Shown one piece after another: positions 7,101 through 15,284 of a stretch of 18,440 nt of DNA (within the stretch, counting starts at the first letter, position 1; every line of letters starts with the position of its first letter). The stretch is from assembly GCA_017627115.1 (NCBI GenBank), contig JAGAHK010000327.1, positions 1 to 18,440 on the forward strand, in the 5' to 3' direction. Below the pieces are notes generated by a model. That model saw only the letters and a program-made list of their open reading frames with translations, was not told where the DNA came from and ran no database searches. Source of the DNA: Bacillota bacterium. Lineage in GTDB: Bacteria; Bacillota; Clostridia; Lachnospirales; CAG-274. The position numbers and the translations under genes were made by a program.

Positions 7101-10100
7101 CGTCCTTACCGTATTGGGCATTGTGCTGTGTAACAAAAACCGAACCGCTTTCGCCCTCAAGCTCGTTATAGCGGCGGTACGCGCCTTTGTCGGTATCATA
7201 TATCAGCACCGCTTTGTTAGGTGAATCGGCTGTGCTGACCTTAAAGGTAGTGTTGCCGTTTTCATCCTTTACACCCTCTGCCGGGGTCTCACCCGTTTGA
7301 AGAAGCGCCGTATAGTCCGAATCAAGAGCATCTGTCGGGCTGAACACCTTAAACTGCGCGCCGTTGATACCCTTTTCGGTATCCTGCGCATCCGATTTGA
7401 CAATAGTGAGTTTGCCCGTTTTTCTCTCGTCTTCCTGCGTCATATTGAGGGGTGTTGTTTCGCCCGTTTCCGCGTTGTAGCATGATACGGCAAGTTCGGG
7501 AGTTATTGTGATTATCTTATCCTTGTACCAGTCGCCGTCCGCCTTGAAATCATCGGAACGTACATAACCGATAGGCGCGGAAACTTCACGAATGATATAC
7601 GAACCGAAAGGCAGGTTATCAAAGAACACAACACCCGATGCAGGCGTTGTTTTCTCCGTACCGTAAGGTTCCCAATAACTTGAAGCTCCATCCCTTATAA
7701 ACGCACCGACGGTAGATTTTGGCGTTATGGAAGCATCATCACTGTCGTAAACAAAACGATAAATCCTGTAACGTGCATTTTTAAGACCATTGCCCGTTTG
7801 TTGATCTGTCTTGCGCAAACGTATAGACGAAAGTATCTGATCGTTGGTTAAATCATAATCATAATTGTATTTTATGACCGGCTCTGTCTCGCCTGTTTCT
7901 TCGTTGGTGACTTCTTCCTCGGTGGAAGTGAACCACCAGCGCTCGCTCGCGTCTTCACAATAGAATTTGTCCCATAGCTCTCTATCCGCACTGCCCTCTT
8001 CTCCGGGATCATCCAGCACTCTTGTATTGACAAACCTTATCTGGAAAGGATGATATCTGCTGTCGGTTTTGTAGCCTGTTTTGCTCTCTATCTCCTTGAT
8101 GGCATAGTTGCCCGGAGGGAGTTCCCTGACTATCATTACGCCGTCTTTATCGGTCGTAAGCACATCATCCGAATCCTCGGTAATATATGTATAGTCATAC
8201 GGATAATCTACATCTGTGGAATGCCTTAAATTAACTTTTGTATATGATGATTCTATAGCCGTTTCGAGTTCATCGCCCGAAAGTTCGTTTATATCGGCGG
8301 CAAGGTCGGCTTTGTAAAGTTCAAACTTAACGCCCTGCAACGGGAGACCCGTAGTTGAGTCCTTCTTTTTGAACAAGATAGAAGCCTTTGCATTCGCCTT
8401 ATTTCTGATACTTATGATGGTGTTGTCCTCGGTCATTTTGGCTATATTTTTTTCATCGTAACCTTCATCGGAAGCACTGACCTTACTGATGCCTTGTGAA
8501 CATAGAAGCTCACGGTATAAAAAATCCGTCGACTGACCTTCAATACCCATGCCTTCGTAGATACCCCATATTGATGCCTGACCCGCATCATTAAAGTTTA
8601 TGAGATAGTAATACGGATCCTTGGCATAGTTTTCGGGAGACTCCGATTCATACAGTATATAAGTACCCGCAGGTACGGGAAGCTCAAGCTCGCCATGCAT
8701 ATCAACGGGAGTTAGGTACAACTCCTTGGTTTCATAACTTGTTCCGTTATCCGCCTGATAAGTTGCAGCTCTGTATGTACCCGTAATAGTTGACGGAGCA
8801 GTTTCCTTTGTAACAGGATCGGTAAACTTATACAAACTGAATTTTGCGCCGTGTACAACGCCGTCTTCATCCGTGTAGGAAGAAAGCGCCATAGAATTAT
8901 CGTCATAATCGACCTTTCTGATCTTAACGGTGTTCATAAGAAGCACTTTTACCACATCGGAGTCGTTAAGGCTGGTACCGCCGACCGTAAGTGCATTGTC
9001 CCTATCTTCAACGAAGAAGCGGTTGACCGTTCTCGTATTGATATTGCTCTCCGTACCGACAGGAGTCTGCATATACATTGTAATGTAGAAGTTTGTAGGC
9101 GCGGATATGGTAGAGTTTTCAGACGGAAGCAGTATGACCGCAACGGCATAAGGTGTATCGCCGTCACCCACATGGCAGTTGCCGTTTGAGTCTATAGTAC
9201 CGCGCATCCAGCCTTTAGTTTCAAGCGCCTCGGGATTTTCGTAATTGTCATGCAAATCCCTGAGGTAGTTTGAAAAATCCACATTAGGAATAGGACTGCC
9301 TGTTGTGGGCGTAACAAAAGTATTATCAAGGTTAGGATTTGTTGTTGTATAAAGGAAAACAGGTGTAAGACCATAATCGGCTATATTGGAGTCACCCGAA
9401 CCCGTGCCGATATATTGGAAAGTACCCTGCCACTGCGAACTGCCGCTGGCAGTATCTGACCCGCCTTTGTACTGCTCTATCTCGTCATATATGATAAGCG
9501 GCTGAAGTTTATCCACATTATTACCGTCATGCGCTTTGAACACTTCAAGCCTATAGCTGTATTCCGAACTTTCGGGTACATTTTCTCCTACGGCAATATC
9601 ATGCGGCATTGCCATTGCCCTTGACGATGTAACATAGCGGCTGCCCGAAAAATACGTTTTAACATATTTCCTGTTGTTCAGTGTTTTATACTGGTCAAGG
9701 AACTTAAGGTTCGCAGGTTTTGAGGACCTTGCTATAGTCTGGTCGGTGATCTCGTTTTTATCAAGGTCGGACGTATCTTTGGGTGCTGAGCCCTCTGTTA
9801 CCCTTATATCCTGGCCAAGATCGGAAAGCACAGTATACGACGTTACATAAACCTTTGAATCGTTGTACGCCTTTTCCTCAATATGTTTCAGACCGTAAGT
9901 AAAAGATACCGATGTAAGGTCCGCTTCGTAAAGAGGCGTATTTTGCAGGTCAAATCTGAAAGATACCGAAAGAAGACGTTTTTCGGTGTCATACGATATT
10001 TTTGTATTGTATGTGTTTAGAAAATCCGCCGTCAGCTTTATGGTCTCCATCGAATTATCGACAGCCGAATAATAATCGGTTCCCGAAAACTCAATGTAGC

Positions 10101-13092
10101 GAAGCAGCTGCGAGGCAGCTTCCGCATCAAATACAAGCTTGCTGTATGCTGCCTCCCCCGCCGCCTTTTCTTCGGATGTAAGATTCGACTCAGCCATATT
10201 GAGAAGTGCATCAAAATTGCTGTCGGCAAGCACAAGCTGTGTATTTTCGGGAATCTGGACATGCAGTGAAAATTTGTTGAGCTGTCCCGGATTCTCCGAA
10301 ATGATAGTACCCGTTGTTGTCGCCTTATTGAGCCATGCATCTTCGTCAATGACCGATTGGATACCGGGTTTTTTATAGGTATCATACCAATACCTTGTGG
10401 TAGAAGTAAGCGTTGCAAGCGATGTACGCAGGTACGCATTTGAATACACACGCTTAAGATAGCCATTGCTTGTATCGCCGAGGAACTCGCTGTCCTCGCT
10501 TGAAAGCAGTGCATTTATATCGCTGCACAAATCATTGTCGGTATATACGCCGCTGTCAAGTGTGGGAGCCGCGGACTGTGCCGCAAGGTCATATTCATTT
10601 CCGTCCTTATCGTAAACTACCTGCGAAAAGGCATAGTTTACCACCCTTGCATCACTGTCGCCGAAATGTGTGCTTGCACCCATAAGCCATTTATATTCAT
10701 CCTTTTGGGAATCAAGCGACATATTTGCATTTACCTTGAAATTCTTGCCGTTGATAACGATATCGAGATCTTCTATAACTATATAAAAAGCATCCGCATT
10801 TACGGGCACGGTTATTTCTGAATTGGGTTCGGTTGTACCGGAATGAGCATACTCGGAATCCCATGTAATATCATTGCCGTTTCTTGTGCCTGTGTAAAGT
10901 TTATATGGATAGCCCGTTTTTATGCCTGCATCGTTATATTTATAAATTCCCTTGGGTATCACTACCGATGTTATGTCGTAGTCCGAAGCATCAAGCAGAC
11001 AGTATTTTTCCACGGGGTTATCGGGATCCGTATAGTCCATATAACGCACGGAAAGCGCATCATCACCGACATAGAGGTTATATTTTTCTTTCAGTGGTTC
11101 CCACTGAATGTCCTCAAAATAAGGTTCCGCACTGAAAGCCATAAGGCTGTTTTCCAGGCTGCTTGCGCTGAACGAGCCCATAGGCGCATCAGTCTGGCTC
11201 TTTTTAACAGTCGGATAAATATTGAAAGTAATATTGCTGTTCTGGAACAAAAGACCCGTAAGAAGCATTTTGCTCTTTTCGGACGGCTTAGTGTGGTTTC
11301 CGTTCTCGTAGGGGCTGCTTTTGGAAAGACCGAGGTCACTCGGTTTTATCTCTCTTTCAGCACTCGGTTTGATATCTATAGAAGTGTTATCCGTCGAAGG
11401 AGTCGCAGTGGGTTCGATAGATACCGGCTTGTACTCACGCATTGCCGGGTCAGGCTTGCTTTCATCGTTGTAGAAAGGTGTAAACACGCCCTCTACATTC
11501 AATTTTTTTGTTTCGGTGCCGTCATCTATTTTACTTTTGCTTATGCCGACTGTAAACACGGCGCTTGCCTTATCGTTATTAAGGTCGCCCTGTTTGTTTT
11601 TATGCACATAGTAACCGTAATAATCTCTGCCGTCTACAGTCGTTCTGCTGAATGATATTTTATTGTTGTTGGCATCGTAAAACACAAGGTTGCCGTTCGC
11701 AAAATCGTCTACTGTCAGACCGCCGTCAAGTGAGTCCACAGGTATGCCCACAAAATAGTCGGACTCCGCGAGACCCCTTGTTTGTTTCGTTTGCACCACC
11801 TGTACGGTATACTGATTATACCAATAACCATTTGGAAGCGATTCAAACAAATTCGGGTTTCCGTTTGCCGTTATGGTCTGTGTAAAATCATCAGGCTCTG
11901 ACTGATACGAAAAGTTGATACTGTTAGTCTGCACGGGTGAATTTTCGGTATCGACTATCTTTATGGGCTGAAGACCGTCTGTAAGACGGTCCGCATCGGT
12001 CGCCGTCTTATACGTATTTGTAGCATATGCGCTGTCATTGGCACCCACGGGAACGCCTATTTCCACCGCAGTTCCGTCTGAGTTTACAAAATTGCCGTTT
12101 TCGTCAACAAGTATGCCATCTCCATTGATATAAATATTGTCGCCGTAAGCGCTTAAATACAGATAACCGCTGTCAGTTTTCTTTATAACTTTGTCGCCGT
12201 CTTCCAATATAAAGGTGTTTTCATCCACGCCCTGATCGATGAATTCGCCCGAGGAAAGTTTAAGCGCAGTCTCCAATTCGGTGTTGTGGACCCTTATCTT
12301 GTCACCAACGATAAGGCTGTAATTATTTTCGTCGGTGTAAGAACTTACATAAAAGTCGTCCTCATTTTTTGCGTAGTAGCCGCCGTTTCCGTTTTCTTCA
12401 AGAAGAAAATCGGTACTGTCATTAAAAGCAAGCAATTCACCCTCGTCATTTCTTAAAAGGCGTACTATGCTGTATTCGGCCTCGATGGTCTTGGTATAAG
12501 GACCGCCGTCTTCTTCCTCTATATAACCCACCGCATCACGCGCGGCAACCGTCCAGTGGATAGTGGTATTTGCCGCCTTATCGGTGATAGGCTTTGTATT
12601 GACTATGTAGTAGCACTGTTCGCTTTCGTTCCACTGGGCATCCCAGACATTGCTGAAAATAGGGTCGTTCATTTCAAAACGATAATTTGCATCGTCTCTT
12701 TTCAGACCGTCAAGGTTATTGAACTTTATGCGTATCTCGCCCGGATAAAGCACGGGATTGAGGTTAGAGTTCTTTACCTGAATATTCATAACTATATTCA
12801 GTTCCTTGCTGCTTTCGGTCTCGTCAAGGTTTTTGTTGAGCTGCTGTGCAACATCGTTATCGTACCATTCGCCTTTTTCGTTTCTCCACGCAAGAGTAAC
12901 GCTGTAGTTTGAGGGCGAGTCCTCCGCATAAACACTGTTGATATGCCAATGTACGGATTCAAACAGAATTATGCCCAACATAAAAACAGCCACGCATCTT
13001 CTTAACAAAACCATTTTTTCGCCGCGGCTTTTACCGTTAAAGCTATTTAATTTATCAATAAGGCTGAGCATAAGAAACTTTAATTTGTTCAT
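4153..13092 (-). CDS. giant secreted multidomain adhesin with Cna_B/SpaA-like domains and BspA-like C terminus, 2979 aa
   Basis: Secreted surface protein of unknown ligand. ATG at 13092 is chosen over TTG at 13110 because AAAGGAG lies 8 bases before it. A long signal peptide (hydrophobic about 32-48, likely cut after VYA at 56) is followed by about 1300 residues of unrecognised beta-rich sequence. Prealbumin-like domains of the Cna_B/SpaA type then sit near 1385-1505, 1567-1690, 1754-1865, 1891-2033 and 2051-2155, with K-D/T-x-G starts and closing motifs such as LPPGNYAIKEIESKTGY, LPFGSYIIREVSAPIGY and LPWGSYYFKETKAPEGF. These place Lys and Glu where such folds form internal isopeptide bonds. 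A Spy0128-like domain (about 2170-2312), a SpaA/InlB-type region (about 2410-2588, FDHWYL) and degenerate BspA/DUF285-like repeats (about 2815-2870, ISGWQPKNVTCFDYAF) follow. No C-terminal membrane helix or sorting motif is visible; it ends FTLTWYS. The last ~1.1 kb of the gene is clearly more AT-rich. Confidence 0.88.
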   Translation of the reverse strand: MNKLKFLMLSLIDKLNSFNGKSRGEKMVLLRRCVAVFMLGIILFESVHWHINSVYAEDSPSNYSVTLAWRNEKGEWYDNDVAQQLNKNLDETESSKELNIVMNIQVKNSNLNPVLYPGEIRIKFNNLDGLKRDDANYRFEMNDPIFSNVWDAQWNESEQCYYIVNTKPITDKAANTTIHWTVAARDAVGYIEEEDGGPYTKTIEAEYSIVRLLRNDEGELLAFNDSTDFLLEENGNGGYYAKNEDDFYVSSYTDENNYSLIVGDKIRVHNTELETALKLSSGEFIDQGVDENTFILEDGDKVIKKTDSGYLYLSAYGDNIYINGDGILVDENGNFVNSDGTAVEIGVPVGANDSAYATNTYKTATDADRLTDGLQPIKIVDTENSPVQTNSINFSYQSEPDDFTQTITANGNPNLFESLPNGYWYNQYTVQVVQTKQTRGLAESDYFVGIPVDSLDGGLTVDDFANGNLVFYDANNNKISFSRTTVDGRDYYGYYVHKNKQGDLNNDKASAVFTVGISKSKIDDGTETKKLNVEGVFTPFYNDESKPDPAMREYKPVSIEPTATPSTDNTSIDIKPSAEREIKPSDLGLSKSSPYENGNHTKPSEKSKMLLTGLLFQNSNITFNIYPTVKKSQTDAPMGSFSASSLENSLMAFSAEPYFEDIQWEPLKEKYNLYVGDDALSVRYMDYTDPDNPVEKYCLLDASDYDITSVVIPKGIYKYNDAGIKTGYPYKLYTGTRNGNDITWDSEYAHSGTTEPNSEITVPVNADAFYIVIEDLDIVINGKNFKVNANMSLDSQKDEYKWLMGASTHFGDSDARVVNYAFSQVVYDKDGNEYDLAAQSAAPTLDSGVYTDNDLCSDINALLSSEDSEFLGDTSNGYLKRVYSNAYLRTSLATLTSTTRYWYDTYKKPGIQSVIDEDAWLNKATTTGTIISENPGQLNKFSLHVQIPENTQLVLADSNFDALLNMAESNLTSEEKAAGEAAYSKLVFDAEAASQLLRYIEFSGTDYYSAVDNSMETIKLTADFLNTYNTKISYDTEKRLLSVSFRFDLQNTPLYEADLTSVSFTYGLKHIEEKAYNDSKVYVTSYTVLSDLGQDIRVTEGSAPKDTSDLDKNEITDQTIARSSKPANLKFLDQYKTLNNRKYVKTYFSGSRYVTSSRAMAMPHDIAVGENVPESSEYSYRLEVFKAHDGNNVDKLQPLIIYDEIEQYKGGSDTASGSSQWQGTFQYIGTGSGDSNIADYGLTPVFLYTTTNPNLDNTFVTPTTGSPIPNVDFSNYLRDLHDNYENPEALETKGWMRGTIDSNGNCHVGDGDTPYAVAVILLPSENSTISAPTNFYITMYMQTPVGTESNINTRTVNRFFVEDRDNALTVGGTSLNDSDVVKVLLMNTVKIRKVDYDDNSMALSSYTDEDGVVHGAKFSLYKFTDPVTKETAPSTITGTYRAATYQADNGTSYETKELYLTPVDMHGELELPVPAGTYILYESESPENYAKDPYYYLINFNDAGQASIWGIYEGMGIEGQSTDFLYRELLCSQGISKVSASDEGYDEKNIAKMTEDNTIISIRNKANAKASILFKKKDSTTGLPLQGVKFELYKADLAADINELSGDELETAIESSYTKVNLRHSTDVDYPYDYTYITEDSDDVLTTDKDGVMIVRELPPGNYAIKEIESKTGYKTDSRYHPFQIRFVNTRVLDDPGEEGSADRELWDKFYCEDASERWWFTSTEEEVTNEETGETEPVIKYNYDYDLTNDQILSSIRLRKTDQQTGNGLKNARYRIYRFVYDSDDASITPKSTVGAFIRDGASSYWEPYGTEKTTPASGVVFFDNLPFGSYIIREVSAPIGYVRSDDFKADGDWYKDKIITITPELAVSCYNAETGETTPLNMTQEDERKTGKLTIVKSDAQDTEKGINGAQFKVFSPTDALDSDYTALLQTGETPAEGVKDENGNTTFKVSTADSPNKAVLIYDTDKGAYRRYNELEGESGSVFVTQHNAQYGKDGYTAEITGLPWGVTYCVYELTPPSGYKVSAPEMVPLTKNHVDNTLYVDAYDERVRGKVTLTKTGEGSVTQAGAQFELYFKAQGESEYTRCNVTGSNGVYVYADTTSPATKTTLDVTADMPNTVKVSNLPWGSYYFKETKAPEGFALAADVPFAVSQYSCSTDQQIKCKNETAKAKIIIDKEVDVDPTVFANAFGYPTFIFKIEEVDGLNGSVKADGKTYMTFMTFDREGVTRQSTSVDVDQGVYRITEVKVSRYGLTGANTLTSSSTPTGETNIDSSKYNITSSYVGYCDLVDDRSGFLPTYEIEFKNKLSRYDELSHTGKANNLFPSTDYITGFSVNYDQIIPVNSSPGTKTIYKSELTGKWIYASGKEEDMTTEEKNKLVITTAAGGVEVTNGGRDSISFTVANTTGLSASSSMADVKVNKVDFEGKDLAADLDFTMFLNYGAYKPDRIARVTLLPDLDEHVSINKANGEAVGNVALTFKQPYDNASSKYSTSELSYVDGLAKYTDYTYNGVEDRDTKKNYKFDHWYLLDEDNNPVRKTEDTEEAARFTGVSGYSTAEVGTIIPFTGEDEIKAYVKINAGSKFTFRAEAVEVQKPTAMLVPANIDLNGVPVPKNILKWNGGTDDINAIYSSEFISDNWEVGGSFNKLNEFNSNNPGAITGDNKKIRITKVVSSTKTEFENAFSNGSEIYDVSVRFNNSTTTQGLSSNDADNINLDYYMPIFAWREPVNAAKYEYALKMYTPSPLGLYTSDYSGCTVSFSSYANRYRTVTSNGNTVKEDWSYALTNNDINGSAIGGACSYFSGWTALGKNLDTDTIGALEDWDVSLSATLDHLFFKCIRLGGDLYSGVPNDSNIKNPYVLEPISGWQPKNVTCFDYAFDTYISNSGYKASVKNLHLSQINDWADCITRPSSGSMAIHYMWQGTAVFGKSDKPNDITETYNRVKSSLGEWTDNSNFAFGYNKESNNKDETLKNGHFTLTWYS

Positions 13093-13132
13093 AAGCTCCG
13101 CTCCTTTCAATCTGATTTATAGTAAGCGAATT

Positions 13133-13170
13133 AAATAATCGGACTTAAGCTTGCTTAAGGCGGATTATTT
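13133..13170 (-). promoter_or_regulatory. long imperfect hairpin in the leader of the giant gene
   Basis: Arms AAATAATC and GATTATTT enclose a 3x3 internal loop and an inner perfect CTTAAGC/GCTTAAG pair around two bases. On the - strand the stem is followed by an AT-rich stretch without a clean T run, about 23 bases before the ribosome binding site of the giant gene. It could be an attenuator, a processing site or an operator; it is not a standard terminator. Confidence 0.5.
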
Positions 13171-13183
13171 ATGAGCCCCATCC

Positions 13184-13220
13184 TATAGTGAACGTCCAAA
13201 TATTTTTGACGTTCACTATA
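13184..13220 (-). promoter_or_regulatory. perfect 13-bp inverted repeat between the last TasA-like gene and the giant gene
   Basis: TATAGTGAACGTC and GACGTTCACTATA are perfect complements separated by 11 A/T-rich bases. No T run follows on either strand, so it is not a typical terminator. Placed 30 bases after the upstream stop, it could stabilise the 3' end of the upstream transcript after processing, or bind a regulator. Role inferred. Confidence 0.55.
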
Positions 13221-13250
13221 AAAACTGTTTTTAAAAGTTTTTCCGTTGTT

Positions 13251-13931
13251 TCATGACGAAGTCACGTTCAGAAAACTCTCCCATGCGGTCTTTGCTTTTA
13301 TCGCCCATGCTTCTTTTTCCTCATCGCTCAATTTGCTCCAATCGGGCGCCTTTTCGTCCGAGCGCACGGTCTCGGAGTAGACAAGAATATTGAAATCTTT
13401 TATAGCGTCGGCATTATCGCCGTTTTTAATTTTCACTTGCTTTATCAGTGTATCGGTGCTTTCACCCGGGTCAACGGGTATTATATAGTAAAAATATCCT
13501 CCCAGGAGGCTGTCGTCCGCATGCGAAACATATATCCATTTTTCCGCTGTTGTGTTGGTTGCGGCCGCCAATTCAGACCTGTAAGCGTCATTTGAATGAA
13601 AAACCGCCGAGTCACCTTTTTCGTCGTTAGAAAACTCGCATTTATCTTCTGCTGCGGAATTTGAAAAATCCATATATACTCTTACAAAACAGGGCACATT
13701 ATCCTCGTTTTGCACTCTGACCTCTTTTGTATATGTTTTATCGCCTGTGGTCTGATTATAATTATCGGTTATTTCATCGACCTTTGATTTATTGTGACCG
13801 ATAGTGAACTTATTGCCGATACCCACGCTGTCACCGAGAAAGCCCAGCGTAACGGCACTCAAACCCACGATCAGCCCCACTACGGCTGCCGCAGCCGCAG
13901 CAACGGTCTTCTTTTTTTTCATATATTTCAT
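13251..13931 (-). CDS. TasA-like secreted protein C with SipW-type signal peptide, 226 aa
   Basis: Small exported protein of the TasA/camelysin-like group, whose members form extracellular fibres after SipW-type peptidases remove the signal peptide. The N terminus shows Lys residues at 5-8, an Ala/Val/Leu helix at about 10-29, then LGFLGDSVGIGNKFTIG, which fits the pattern of these leaders (small hydrophobic, Asp/Thr, Asn-x-Phe-x-x-Gly). The segment KEVRVQNEDNVPCFVRVYMD matches the family's strand in which a charged or Asn-rich turn is followed by xVRV. AAGGA lies 9 bases before the ATG at 13931, so this start is preferred to the ATG at 13922. It begins 11 bases after the previous gene's stop. 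It has no membrane anchor or sorting signal. Fibre formation is inferred from family and context. Confidence 0.72.
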   Translation of the reverse strand: MKYMKKKKTVAAAAAAVVGLIVGLSAVTLGFLGDSVGIGNKFTIGHNKSKVDEITDNYNQTTGDKTYTKEVRVQNEDNVPCFVRVYMDFSNSAAEDKCEFSNDEKGDSAVFHSNDAYRSELAAATNTTAEKWIYVSHADDSLLGGYFYYIIPVDPGESTDTLIKQVKIKNGDNADAIKDFNILVYSETVRSDEKAPDWSKLSDEEKEAWAIKAKTAWESFLNVTSS

Positions 13932-13942
13932 CTATATCATCC

Positions 13943-14716
13943 TTACTGGGTCGTCAAGCCTTTATTTTTGCAAATACCGTAAATATCCGTCAAAGAATCT
14001 TTATCCAGTGTTGACGTAACGTGTCCGTCAAGATTGTTTGCCTGTATACATACGGCATTTACATCTATCTGCACGGATTCCCCACCCGCAACGTCTTCTT
14101 CCATAAAGCGTTTGAGGATAACGCTGTCAAATATAGTTGATGTATCTTCACCCGATGCAAGTTTGCCGCTGTATCCGAAAATAAATTTGCGTGTTGCATC
14201 AACCGCAGGCGTTGTAGCCGTTGCAGCTTTTGCCGCGGTGAACTCGCTTTTCAGGAATATCCAGCTGCCGCCGTTTTCTTCCGTTGTATTATAGACAAAA
14301 TCCTTATATTCCGTTTCGTCTTCGGTAACGAAATCGCTTGTTTTGCCGTCATCTACCGCCGTGGAAAAAAGACTTTGCATTTTTTTGGGGTTGACCGCCG
14401 CATTTTCTTCACCCGGCGCCTGTGTTATATCGTCCAGCACGCTTATTTCCCTTTGCGGAAGCGTAACTTCCATAAACACTATTTCGTCAATACTGCCTTT
14501 ATTGACAGCTTTCGGGGCTTTTTTTGAAGACTGTCCCGGGCTTACGGTGCGGTTTTGTTCAAACTCGCCCTCATCTATATCGACCTTTGCCTCGCCGACC
14601 GTAAACAGGTTATATAAACTGTCGCTTTCGGTAAGATACGCAATACTCATTCCTATGACCAGAACAGCAGCTGTCACTGCGGCAGCAAGATATTTAACTT
14701 TTTTGTTCTTCTTCAT
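13943..14716 (-). CDS. TasA-like secreted protein B with SipW-type signal peptide, 257 aa
   Basis: Exported protein of the TasA-like, SipW-dependent group. The leader KKNKKVKYLAAAVTAAVLV is followed by SIAYLTESDSLYNLFTVGE, close to the classic AYLTDxDxxxNxFTVG pattern. The mature start has VDIDEGEF, then VSPGQSSKKAPKAVNKGSID, the usual 'proline-glycine, lysine-proline, asparagine-x-glycine' region of these proteins. The frame runs back to 14830, but ATG at 14716 is chosen because GGTGA precedes it and the leader begins there. The start lies 23 bases inside the end of the second SipW gene, indicating translational coupling. The Ala/Thr-rich middle (TAAKAATATTPAVDAT) looks like a variable loop. 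Function as a fibre subunit or accessory is inferred; the family also includes the camelysin peptidase, but no protease motif was recognised. Confidence 0.75.
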   Translation of the reverse strand: MKKNKKVKYLAAAVTAAVLVIGMSIAYLTESDSLYNLFTVGEAKVDIDEGEFEQNRTVSPGQSSKKAPKAVNKGSIDEIVFMEVTLPQREISVLDDITQAPGEENAAVNPKKMQSLFSTAVDDGKTSDFVTEDETEYKDFVYNTTEENGGSWIFLKSEFTAAKAATATTPAVDATRKFIFGYSGKLASGEDTSTIFDSVILKRFMEEDVAGGESVQIDVNAVCIQANNLDGHVTSTLDKDSLTDIYGICKNKGLTTQ

Positions 14717-15284
14717 TTTTATCACCGTCACAAACCGACTTTTCTTCAGGCAGCCGTTTAATATCCCTGCGCACCATATCAAGCGCCATATCGAGCATAT
14801 AGTCCAGCAGCAGCAAAAGCAGTATGGCACCTATGCCAAACACCTTGCCCCATTTCGACTTAAAAAAGATCACCGCATAGCCCACATAGGGAACGGAAAA
14901 CAATGTTTTGCCAAAATAGCTGTCAACCGTAACAAAGCCCGGATCCTGCGCATTATTGGCATCGCCCTTTGTTATCATACCATCCTTTGTTATCTTAACA
15001 ACGCGGTGGGTAACAAAAAGCTCGCCGTTTCTTAATGATATTATATCCCGCTCCTTTATATCGGAGTAGGGATAATTCATATCCACCATACAAATGCTGC
15101 CCACATGCACGGCAGGCTCCATTGAGCCCGAAATAACGGCATACGGTCTGATACCCACGCAGAACATTGTAACAACAATAATACCCGCAAGTATAACAAG
15201 ACCCATTATCACGGAATAAACCCGCCTGATGGAAAGGATAACATAGAAACCCGAAAATTTCTTCTTATTATTCTTATTATTCAT
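14694..15284 (-). CDS. sipW: SipW-type signal peptidase I (ER/archaeal type), copy 2, 196 aa
   Basis: Membrane signal peptidase of the SipW type, expected to process the TasA-like leaders encoded next to it. A first membrane helix at about 20-45 is followed by the nucleophile motif ISGSMEP (S54), the His of VTHRVV (H93) that replaces the usual Lys in this subtype, and KGDANN with the acidic residue D108. A second helix (about 145-170) lies near the C terminus, as in SipW. ATG at 15284 is preferred to a start at 15308: it overlaps the upstream stop by 8 bases (ATGAATAA) and the ribosome binding site is weak, so coupled translation is likely. It is shorter than copy 1 and differs outside the motifs, so the two are not a recent duplication. 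Confidence 0.88.
   Translation of the reverse strand: MNNKNNKKKFSGFYVILSIRRVYSVIMGLVILAGIIVVTMFCVGIRPYAVISGSMEPAVHVGSICMVDMNYPYSDIKERDIISLRNGELFVTHRVVKITKDGMITKGDANNAQDPGFVTVDSYFGKTLFSVPYVGYAVIFFKSKWGKVFGIGAILLLLLLDYMLDMALDMVRRDIKRLPEEKSVCDGDKNEEEQKS

Noticed and set aside
10843..11655. 270-codon open frame on the + strand inside the giant gene
   Set aside because: It lies opposite a continuous 2979-residue frame with clear domains, has no recognised motif, and its composition reflects the antisense of the real gene.
13184..13220. Terminator after the last TasA-like gene
   Set aside because: The stem is perfect but no T run follows on the - strand; T residues precede it instead.
14343..15035. 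230-codon + strand frame across the TasA-like B and SipW genes
   Set aside because: It is antisense to two recognised genes with conserved motifs; no family features or plausible ribosome binding site.
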